Made by a program: the position numbers and the translations under genes. Shown piece by piece: positions 1 to 5,525 of a stretch of 6,522 nt of DNA. The stretch comes from Chlamydia trachomatis (lineage in GTDB: Bacteria > Chlamydiota > Chlamydiia > Chlamydiales > 2-12-FULL-49-11). Under the pieces are notes generated by a model. That model made no database searches. It worked only from the letters and a program-made list of their open reading frames with translations, and had not been told where the DNA came from. The stretch lies in assembly GCA_945877885.1 (NCBI GenBank), contig CAMCSI010000079.1, positions 1 through 6,522 of the forward strand, in the 5' to 3' direction. The first letter of the stretch is position 1, and each line of letters opens with the position of its first letter.

Positions 1-95
1 CTTGTATGCTTAACCTTTCTGATGAAGACCTTCAAGATCTAATCTTATTAGAAACTGGTGCTATTGACTTCAAATGGGCTTACCTAAAAAAATAA
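1..95 (+). CDS. C-terminal end of an upstream OppA-like peptide-binding lipoprotein (5' truncated by window)
   Basis: The frame read from base 3 is open to a TAA at 93-95, directly followed by a second in-frame stop, TAG. The 30 encoded residues (beginning CMLNL and ending DFKWAYLKK) align without gaps to the last 30 residues of the complete OppA-like protein downstream (TMLNL to DFKWAYLQK), with 18 identities by my count. This is therefore the tail of a second, tandem substrate-binding protein of the bacterial extracellular solute-binding family 5, and the two genes are probably an old duplication. As the rest of the gene lies outside the window, its signal peptide and ligand pocket cannot be judged. 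The assignment depends wholly on similarity to its neighbour, but that similarity is specific. Confidence 0.85.
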   Translation, partial: CMLNLSDEDLQDLILLETGAIDFKWAYLKK

Positions 96-148
96 TAGAG
101 CGTTTTGAAATCATTTGTGTATTAATATGAAACATTATACTATTTATT

Positions 149-165
149 GTTTGTATTATACAAAC
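149..165. promoter_or_regulatory. Perfect 7-3-7 inverted repeat in the oppA leader, possible operator over a -10 box
   Basis: The 85-base gap between the two OppA genes holds GTTTGTA-TTA-TACAAAC, a perfect inverted repeat with 7-base arms ending 15 bases before the oppA start codon. TATTAT at 154-159 inside it could serve as a -10 element, and another -10-like TATACT lies at 136-141 with a poor -35 candidate (TTGTGT, 115-120, spacing 15). No convincing -35 pairs with either. The repeat could be a repressor site, or a weak hairpin in the mRNA leader close to the ribosome-binding site. In such AT-rich DNA short palindromes also arise by chance, so the regulatory reading is an inference. Confidence 0.35.
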
Positions 166-180
166 CATTTAGGCATTTTT

Positions 181-1791
181 ATGAAGGTCAAAGTAAAACC
201 GAGGATTTATTTATCTCTACTTTCAACAGCCCTACTTTTTATTTCTTGCACTACATCGACTAAGCCATCTGAGAAAAAATCTTGTAAACAAGAACTTAAA
301 ATTAATATAAAAAATGAGCCTGCAAGCTTAGATTCTAGAAGGGCTCGAATCCTTTCTGACTACAGCATCATTCAAACTCTAAATGAAGGTTTGTATAGAA
401 AAGGAAAAGACGGTTCGGTCGTTGAAGCAATTGCAGAAAGTCACACTTTATCAAAAGATGGTTTGATTTATACATTTAAATTAAAGGAAACCCTTTGGTC
501 AAATGGTGATCCACTAACTGCCTACGATTTTATCTATGCGTGGAAATCTTCCTTAGATAAATCTTTCCCATCCCCTTCTTCCTCTCTTTTATTCCCCATA
601 AGAAATGCAAAAGCAATTAAAGATGGCTCTTTACCCGTGAGCATGCTGGGAGTTTATGCAAAAGATGACTATACCCTTGTTGTTGAACTTGAAAACCCTA
701 TACCATTTTTTACAAAACTTATCTGTCTACCAATCTTTAATCCTATCAATGAGTCGGTTGCGGGGGAAAATCCTCTCTGGCATGCAGATGCATCCACTTA
801 TGTTTGCAATGGCCCTTTTAAGCTCGCTTCTTGGAAACATACTAACGAACTCATCGCGATAAAAAATGATCGTTATTGGGATAAAAATTGTGTAAAGCTT
901 GAAAAAATTATCATGGTAATGGTGGATGCAGAAACTGAATTTAAAATGTTTGAAAACAAAGAGCTTAGCTGGACTGGATCTCCCTATTCTGAGATCCCGC
1001 CTGAGGCGATTAAAACCCTAAATGAACGTGGTAGCTTACAAAAAAAACCTCTGCTGGGCACCTATTTAATAAGAACCAATACCGATGTCTATCCTTTAAA
1101 AGAGGCCAATTTTAGAAAAGCTTTAGCTAGTTCAATTAATAGAAAAGAATTGATAGAACATGTGTTAGAAGGCGGAGCTGAGGTTGCAACAGGTCTTGTG
1201 CCAACTTCTATGGGGTTACAAGAGCATGCCTATTTTAACGATGGATCTGAAAAGGATTCTTTAGAATATTTAAATATTGCCCTTAAAGTGCTCGGTATAA
1301 ATAAAAAAAGTATACCCCCTTTAACTCTTACCTATCCAAGTTCAACAAGAAGCCATAAGATTGCTGCAGCCTTGCAAGATGAGTGGAGAAAAACCCTTGG
1401 ATTAACTATTCGATTAGAGCCTTTAGAAACAAAAGTTTATTTAGATAAGATCGCCCGTGGGGACTATCAACTCGCCTGTGGTAGTTGGACGGCAGACTTT
1501 CAAGATCCTATCACATTTTTAGAGGTGTTTAAATCAAAAGCAGTGGGTACAAATAATACTAATTGGGAGAGCTTAGATTACACAAACGCCATCGAGGCTA
1601 CCTATACATGCGCATCTCTCGCAGATCGAACTCTAGCAATGAAAAATGCTGAAAAAATACTAATAGAGGCGATGCCGGTGCTGCCGATTTTCCATTACAC
1701 GATGCTTAACTTACAAGATGATGATCTTCATGATGTAGAATTATCAGACTTAGGACTTTTGGATTTTAAATGGGCCTATCTACAAAAATAA
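181..1791 (+). CDS. oppA: OppA-like oligopeptide-binding lipoprotein (ABC transporter, solute-binding family 5)
   Basis: This is the periplasmic peptide-binding component of an oligopeptide ABC importer, 536 residues long, the usual OppA size. The frame is open back to a TTG at 115, but the ATG at 181 is the better start: it has AGG eight bases upstream and begins a proper lipoprotein signal peptide (MKVKVKPR, hydrophobic stretch 9-21, lipobox FISC with Cys23). Family 5 patterns follow in order: LSKDGLIYTFKL (90-101), LWSNGDPLTAYDFIYAW (105-121), NGPFKLASW with KNDRYWD (210-234), NFRKALASSINRKEL (310-324) and GDYQLACGSWTADFQDP (427-443). Peptide binding is inferred from the family; no ligand-specific residues were assigned. 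A paralogue ends 85 bases upstream, and no OppBCDF permease or ATPase genes are visible, so this protein must share a transporter encoded elsewhere. Its 3' end overlaps the next gene by 22 bases. Confidence 0.93.
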   Translation: MKVKVKPRIYLSLLSTALLFISCTTSTKPSEKKSCKQELKINIKNEPASLDSRRARILSDYSIIQTLNEGLYRKGKDGSVVEAIAESHTLSKDGLIYTFKLKETLWSNGDPLTAYDFIYAWKSSLDKSFPSPSSSLLFPIRNAKAIKDGSLPVSMLGVYAKDDYTLVVELENPIPFFTKLICLPIFNPINESVAGENPLWHADASTYVCNGPFKLASWKHTNELIAIKNDRYWDKNCVKLEKIIMVMVDAETEFKMFENKELSWTGSPYSEIPPEAIKTLNERGSLQKKPLLGTYLIRTNTDVYPLKEANFRKALASSINRKELIEHVLEGGAEVATGLVPTSMGLQEHAYFNDGSEKDSLEYLNIALKVLGINKKSIPPLTLTYPSSTRSHKIAAALQDEWRKTLGLTIRLEPLETKVYLDKIARGDYQLACGSWTADFQDPITFLEVFKSKAVGTNNTNWESLDYTNAIEATYTCASLADRTLAMKNAEKILIEAMPVLPIFHYTMLNLQDDDLHDVELSDLGLLDFKWAYLQK

Positions 1792-2582
1792 TTAGTAAAC
1801 TATTTTTTTTCCTCCTCGGGGGGGTGATAACACCCCTTTTTCCCCTTGCCATAACCTTAATTAACGACTCAGCCTACCCACTAAATGCGCAGATTATTGA
1901 TGCAAATGGTGAGCATTTGGCCCTCATTCATCTTATTGAAGGGCAAATGTACATCTATGACATACCAGAGGGCTCTTTCGATGAAAACCCCAATCAAGCC
2001 TACACCCCATTAACTGTGATATTTCTTTGCGAGTCAGCCCGCCCTTATGACTATAGCACCCTCCCTTCAAAAGGATCAAAAAATGAAAAGAAACCAAACA
2101 CTTCTGAATATGTGGAGCAATTTGGCATCTGGACAGGTGTGCCACGGAGTGCAACAGTTACAGCACTTGGGTCACCTGCTGGATCAAAATCTTGCGTAAT
2201 GAAAAAAAATCCAAAGATTAAGGGGTTTAGTAAATCATCAAGACTCGAGACAAATGGTACCAACCGCTGGTCCAATGATGGGGGCTCTACTTGGACAAAT
2301 GATGGGGGCTCTCCAAAAAGTCCTTGTGAATATGGGGGATGTTCTCAAAATGAAAGCCGACTTTCTGGAGCAAATGATGAAGATACGCCTTTAAACAAAA
2401 ATCAGACCACCTTTACCGATGAAGATGGTGATGTGATCACAAAACCTTCTTCTGAGGAAGAGAAAAAGCAGGAACATTCCTCCTGGACAGAAGATGGCGG
2501 TAAAACTTGGAAAAGCACACAAAGTGATTCTACCACTCATACCCCCACCAAAAACACCCCCCTTCCCTTCCAACAACGCTAA
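1770..2582 (+). CDS. Secreted protein of unknown function with Asp-box-like motifs in a polar tail
   Basis: I do not recognise a named family. The 270-residue product starts with a convincing Sec signal peptide (Lys6, Lys10, hydrophobic 11-27, possible cleavage after PLA at 27), which supports the ATG at 1770 even though it lies inside oppA; a weak GGA stands six bases upstream. Residues 28-90 form the only region that looks folded (INDSAYPLNAQIIDANG, later VIFLCES). The pattern reminds me of small secreted hypothetical proteins common in environmental chlamydiae, a memory-based impression. From about 97 on it is rich in Ser, Thr, Asn, Asp, Lys and Pro. Here SNDGGSTW (168-175) fits the Asp-box consensus SxDxGxTW, TEDGGKTW (240-247) nearly fits, and an eight-residue unit is doubled at 167-182. 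Cysteines are at 87, 142, 186 and 191. It is probably periplasmic, surface or exported. The gene is cotranscribed with oppA unless stopped by the hairpin at 1821. Confidence 0.75.
   Translation: MGLSTKIISKLFFFLLGGVITPLFPLAITLINDSAYPLNAQIIDANGEHLALIHLIEGQMYIYDIPEGSFDENPNQAYTPLTVIFLCESARPYDYSTLPSKGSKNEKKPNTSEYVEQFGIWTGVPRSATVTALGSPAGSKSCVMKKNPKIKGFSKSSRLETNGTNRWSNDGGSTWTNDGGSPKSPCEYGGCSQNESRLSGANDEDTPLNKNQTTFTDEDGDVITKPSSEEEKKQEHSSWTEDGGKTWKSTQSDSTTHTPTKNTPLPFQQR
1821..1841 (+). terminator. Terminator-like GC hairpin plus T5 inside the start of the downstream gene
   Basis: GGGGTG (1821-1826), loop ATAA, CACCCC (1831-1836), then TTTTT (1837-1841) has the form of a rho-independent terminator reading rightwards. 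It begins 29 bases after the oppA stop, the normal place for such an element, yet it lies within codons 18-24 of the gene starting at 1770. If active it would end most oppA transcripts and leave the secreted-protein gene weakly expressed by read-through. The stem has only six Watson-Crick pairs, extendable by G-U pairs that would use up the T tract, so activity is uncertain. Confidence 0.45.
2268..2315 (+). repeat. Tandem 24-base repeat encoding W[ST]NDGGS[TP]
   Basis: Two adjacent 24-base units (2268-2291 and 2292-2315) agree at 20 of 24 positions and share an unbroken 15-base core, AATGATGGGGGCTCT. They encode WSNDGGST followed by WTNDGGSP in the secreted protein. The first unit plus the next Trp makes an Asp-box (SxDxGxTW). 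The repeat is in frame, so gain or loss of a unit would change length without breaking the protein. A diverged third copy of the protein motif, WTEDGGKTW, is encoded near 2484-2510. Confidence 0.85.
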
Positions 2583-3121
2583 AAGGTAAGGCCAATAGAT
2601 AAGATGAGCGGAAGTGTTACGCTATTTTTTGTAAAGGCGGTAGGAAGCGAGGTGCAATAGTTGATCATCTTTACATCTGCAACTACTGAAAAGGCTTTAA
2701 TGCCAATGCCTAGGTAATTTTGATAAACAATGCTTGATCCAAAATCAATCTCTCCTAGCAATGCCTTTGAAAGATAGGTTGGACCTGCAAGGCTTAGCTC
2801 AATAAATGGAGATATACCAAACATGGATAAGGGGGCAAGACGTGCTGCTAGATAGGTTGAATAGGCATAGGTTTCATCATTTGGCACTTCCCATCTTGCA
2901 ATGCAGGTACCTCCAAGTATACAGAGGGAAGATTTAGGATCATTTACCGGGTAAGACAAAGAGAGCATAAACCCAGCATCGATATCTTTTTTCTCTACTT
3001 TTGTTATCGTATCTTCTAAATAAATATGATTTTCAGCATAGCCGGCCTTATCAAAATAGGAAATCATCACCTCATTTGAGAATAAAAAACCAGATACAGC
3101 AGCAATCATTAAACAGCGCAT
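2579..3121 (-). CDS. Small outer-membrane beta-barrel protein, PagL-like with altered active site
   Basis: The 180-residue product has a short signal peptide (MRCLMIAAVSGFLFS), alternating beta-strand patterns through the rest, and a C-terminal phenylalanine at the end of a last strand (LILSIGLTF), all typical of small outer-membrane barrels. The second half resembles the lipid A 3-O-deacylase PagL: PFIELSLAGPTYLS, then FGSSIVYQNYLGIGI, then KMINYCT where PagL has a segment containing HYSN (compared from memory). If that alignment holds, the catalytic His and Ser are replaced by Asn154 and Cys156 and no Glu follows at the expected distance, so enzymatic activity is doubtful. The frame also allows ATG at 3136, but GGGGA at 3126-3130, four bases before 3121, favours the later start. 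It overlaps ygfA by 13 bases as the last gene of the operon, and its stop overlaps the stop of the convergent gene. Confidence 0.7.
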   Translation of the reverse strand: MRCLMIAAVSGFLFSNEVMISYFDKAGYAENHIYLEDTITKVEKKDIDAGFMLSLSYPVNDPKSSLCILGGTCIARWEVPNDETYAYSTYLAARLAPLSMFGISPFIELSLAGPTYLSKALLGEIDFGSSIVYQNYLGIGIKAFSVVADVKMINYCTSLPTAFTKNSVTLPLILSIGLTF

Positions 3122-3630
3122 AATTTCCCCACGCATATATCATGTTTTTCAAGTGGTAAAATGCCGTTAAAAAGTTGCTCTTTAAAGCACACACCTATGG
3201 TGTGGACAGGGTACTTTTCTAAAAATTTATCATAAAAACCTTTACCAAATCCCAAGCGCCCCCCTTTTGTATCAAAAACAACACCTGGTACAATAACAAG
3301 ATCAATCCCCTCCGTTTTTATGCAGCTAAGATCTGGTTCTAAAAACCGGTGAGAAAAAGTTTTCAACTGATTTTCCATATCAAAAACCCTATATGGGACA
3401 AGGGCTGGCCCCTCAATTCGTGGCAGTGATAAACGATTTTCTTCTGCTAAAGTTTTATTAAAAGAGTTTAGACAAATCTCATCTTCTAGCGCGCTATAAG
3501 ATAAAATATTTTGATAAGAGGCAGTCAGTTTTCTAAGAAGTTCATAGATCTTTGAGTTTGCCTCCATACGCCTTTGATCCGATATGCCTTTACTTTCTAA
3601 AAGATAATGATTTCGAATCTCTTGCTTCAA
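3109..3630 (-). CDS. ygfA: 5-formyltetrahydrofolate cyclo-ligase (5,10-methenyltetrahydrofolate synthetase)
   Basis: The enzyme converts 5-formyltetrahydrofolate to 5,10-methenyltetrahydrofolate with ATP in the cytoplasm, returning this storage folate to the one-carbon pool. The 173-residue sequence shows the family in order: N-terminal KQEIR (2-6), FLEPD (97-101) near the substrate loop, VPGVVFD (114-120), the nucleotide-binding loop GGRLGFGKGFYDKFL (123-137), GVCFKEQ (146-152) and PLEKHD (159-164). The C-terminus stops soon after HD and lacks the usual acidic Thr-Asp/Glu tail, a slight shortening. The start is TTG at 3630, chosen because it keeps the conserved KQEIR; the next Met (22) would lose it. 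Three bases separate it from the upstream lipoprotein gene, so translation is probably coupled. In C. trachomatis the same neighbour order is known to me as CT648-CT649. Confidence 0.93.
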   Translation of the reverse strand: MKQEIRNHYLLESKGISDQRRMEANSKIYELLRKLTASYQNILSYSALEDEICLNSFNKTLAEENRLSLPRIEGPALVPYRVFDMENQLKTFSHRFLEPDLSCIKTEGIDLVIVPGVVFDTKGGRLGFGKGFYDKFLEKYPVHTIGVCFKEQLFNGILPLEKHDICVGKLCAV

Positions 3631-3633
3631 GTT

Positions 3634-4893
3634 TTACTCTATAGGGTTACCGTTATAATAGGTGATCTTACGTACTAAAAGACCATTTTTATCGTAGATA
3701 TGAGCATCACCGACGCCATCAATCACACGAGAAATTGGAACATTATCACCCTTCCTTAGATATTTACCATTTAATAGGGTATCTTGTCGATATTCTTCTA
3801 CCATCATAAGCGAACTATCCATATACCATGAAAGATAGGTTCCTTCTTTTTTATGATCTATCATCTCTTTTTCACTTTCTAAAACACCATTTGGGTACCA
3901 AGTACATACACGGCCATGAATTAGCCCTTCTCTCCAGCTAATTAAAAGCTTTTTAACAGGCTCAATTCCGATTGCTGCAGGGTAATAAACAATTTCTTCC
4001 CCATCTTTTTTTCCATCTACCACACTATAGCAGGACTCAATGGTACGATCATTTCTAAAGGTTGTGATTGCTCCTTGAATTTTTCCCTGGTTATATTCCT
4101 CTGTTTTTACTAAAATCCCATTTTCAAAAATAGGTTTTATCCCTTTACTATTTTCTATTTCAGAGTAGAGCTTACCATCTGTATCAAAATACTTTCCAAA
4201 AACTAACCTTCCATTTCGATACACCTCTTCATAAGCTCCCGCCTCTATTGATCCATTAGAATAAGCCTCTCCCTCTTTGACTCCATCTAAATAATTGATC
4301 ATCAGATTCAAATTACCCTGCTCATCATACCCTCGTACCTGTCCTACGATCTTATTTTTGCTATAAGGAATCTTAGTCTTTACCGCCCCATTTGTGTAGA
4401 AATATTGAGCCTCTCCCTCTTGAACGCCCTTAAGATAAGGGATTTTTGCTACAATATTTCCTTTAGGATCATAAACAGTAGAAATATCGTCAAATACCCA
4501 GGAGGTTTTTGCCTCATCGGTTAAATCAGCAATTCCTTCGGTCACAAAACTTTTAATATGAAGCTTTCCAGCTCTATCATATTCTTCATAAACTCCATGA
4601 GCTCTTCCACCTTTTGTTTCCAGATATTGCCAAAGTAGCCCACTATCATGATAAAGAGTAATGGCCCCTTCTTGATTTTTATCGTAAACCTTAATGATCT
4701 TTTCATGTTGTGATGAGCCTTTTACATCGGTAAACTCAAATTTTTTTATTTGATCAGGATCTGTCACAGTTTTTGTATAACCATTACGGTCAACAATTTG
4801 AAGATGAACAATAGTTCCTTTCTCAGATGTATGACACCCCAATGCAATAACTGGTAAAAGGATAAAAAGTGCAAGTTTTTTTGATGATTTCAA
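3634..4893 (-). CDS. MORN-repeat lipoprotein (YwqK-like), probable CT648 counterpart
   Basis: This predicted lipoprotein of 419 residues begins LKSSKKLALFILLPVIALGC, a positively charged n-region, a hydrophobic core and a lipobox with Cys20. From about residue 95 to the end it consists of roughly eight to ten MORN_2-type repeats of about 22 residues, for example HGVYEEYDRAGKLHIKS, EGEAQYFYTNGAVKTK and HGRVCTWYPNGVLESEK; some are degenerate. Such proteins are often auto-named YwqK family antitoxin, but nothing toxin-like is nearby and that role is not supported. The repeats likely form a long beta-sheet surface for protein or membrane contacts in the periplasm. The frame also allows ATG at 4911, overlapping the upstream gene by 16 bases; TTG at 4893 is preferred because AAGAGG precedes it at ideal distance. 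It follows the PilO/GspM-like gene, the slot PilP fills in pilus operons. Confidence 0.85.
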   Translation of the reverse strand: MKSSKKLALFILLPVIALGCHTSEKGTIVHLQIVDRNGYTKTVTDPDQIKKFEFTDVKGSSQHEKIIKVYDKNQEGAITLYHDSGLLWQYLETKGGRAHGVYEEYDRAGKLHIKSFVTEGIADLTDEAKTSWVFDDISTVYDPKGNIVAKIPYLKGVQEGEAQYFYTNGAVKTKIPYSKNKIVGQVRGYDEQGNLNLMINYLDGVKEGEAYSNGSIEAGAYEEVYRNGRLVFGKYFDTDGKLYSEIENSKGIKPIFENGILVKTEEYNQGKIQGAITTFRNDRTIESCYSVVDGKKDGEEIVYYPAAIGIEPVKKLLISWREGLIHGRVCTWYPNGVLESEKEMIDHKKEGTYLSWYMDSSLMMVEEYRQDTLLNGKYLRKGDNVPISRVIDGVGDAHIYDKNGLLVRKITYYNGNPIE

Positions 4894-4895
4894 GA

Positions 4896-5525
4896 TTACC
4901 TCTTTTGACATAGTTGTAGATCAACAGTAAATAAATCTGTTGCACCTTTATTCATTCGTTTAAATTTAAATTTTGTAAAATACATTTCTGGACGATGAGG
5001 GTTTGGGTAAAACGGCTCCATCACCTGCCCTTCTACTAGCGTCACAACTCTTTTTATATCCTCACCATTCATTTCCACTTTATTTTTTAGCTCCCAAACA
5101 ACTTTACCTGGTTTTTCATAGAGGGTAAACTTCAGCTGATTAAATTCATTTTGTAAAAACAAAAGCCTCTCTTTTACCTTTGGATAAATGTCTTTGTCAT
5201 CCACTTCAGAGCAAATCAACGCAAGCTGGTTTCTATCCTCAGATAAAAATTTTAGCTCTTCTAAAACAGTTTTTACATAATCTTGGTCGATACCAATGTT
5301 AGGATCCTGCTGATCCACCTTGCCACGTGAATTAAGGAGCTTTTCCATATAAACCACTTCAGATTCAAGCTCCCTTAAACTAGCAGTACCGTTCATGGTA
5401 AAAGCAGCAATTGCCAGAATATAAGCAATTGGAATGCACAAAATTAGTACAAAAAGATCTTTTCTCAACATCCAATCGGGTGCTTTGAAAAAATCTACCC
5501 ATTTTTTATATAGTCTATTTTTCAT
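4896..5525 (-). CDS. Single-pass membrane protein of PilO/GspM architecture, probable CT647 counterpart
   Basis: The 209-residue protein has a short basic cytoplasmic end (MKNRLYKKWVDFFK), one transmembrane helix at about 24-43, a helical and partly coiled-coil stretch (48-66 and 85-132), and a mixed alpha/beta domain to the end. Strands can be seen near 131-136, 142-151, 181-190 and 197-205 with a helix at about 154-165. That is the layout of PilO and GspM, which pair with PilN or GspL through periplasmic ferredoxin-like domains in type IV pilus and type II secretion inner-membrane platforms. Primary sequence is too divergent for me to name it firmly. Its ATG overlaps the stop of the upstream gene (ATGA, 5522-5525), with AAGG seven bases before the start, so the two are translationally coupled and likely made in equal amounts. 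Confidence 0.75.
   Translation of the reverse strand: MKNRLYKKWVDFFKAPDWMLRKDLFVLILCIPIAYILAIAAFTMNGTASLRELESEVVYMEKLLNSRGKVDQQDPNIGIDQDYVKTVLEELKFLSEDRNQLALICSEVDDKDIYPKVKERLLFLQNEFNQLKFTLYEKPGKVVWELKNKVEMNGEDIKRVVTLVEGQVMEPFYPNPHRPEMYFTKFKFKRMNKGATDLFTVDLQLCQKR
4899..4904 (-). promoter_or_regulatory. Shine-Dalgarno site that decides the TTG start of the MORN lipoprotein
   Basis: On the minus strand AAGAGG lies five bases before TTG at 4893-4891 and overlaps the last codons of the upstream gene, whose TAA is at 4898-4896. The alternative ATG at 4911 has no purine-rich site before it (TTGATCTACAACT). The TTG start also yields a cleaner signal peptide, with KSSKK immediately after the first residue. 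Confidence 0.6.

Noticed and set aside
115..180. Longer OppA reading frame starting with TTG at 115
   Set aside because: It would place 22 residues before an otherwise perfect lipoprotein signal peptide that begins at ATG 181; the extension has no ribosome-binding site and overlaps the likely promoter region.
656..862. 68-residue plus-strand frame inside oppA
   Set aside because: It lies wholly within the well-supported oppA frame and has no signal, domain or ribosome-binding site of its own.
2268..2510. Sialidase or other glycosidase activity suggested by Asp-box motifs
   Set aside because: Only two or three motifs occur in a short polar tail; there is no beta-propeller length, no arginine triad and no catalytic region.
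1933..2576. Three minus-strand frames (1933-2154, 2051-2275, 2391-2576) opposite the secreted-protein gene
   Set aside because: All are antisense shadows of a gene with a good signal peptide; their translations show no recognisable pattern, and two overlap one another.
3634..4911. Toxin-antitoxin antitoxin (YwqK family) label for the MORN-repeat protein
   Set aside because: The name comes from automatic family naming. The protein is a long predicted lipoprotein in an envelope-type operon with no toxin-like partner.
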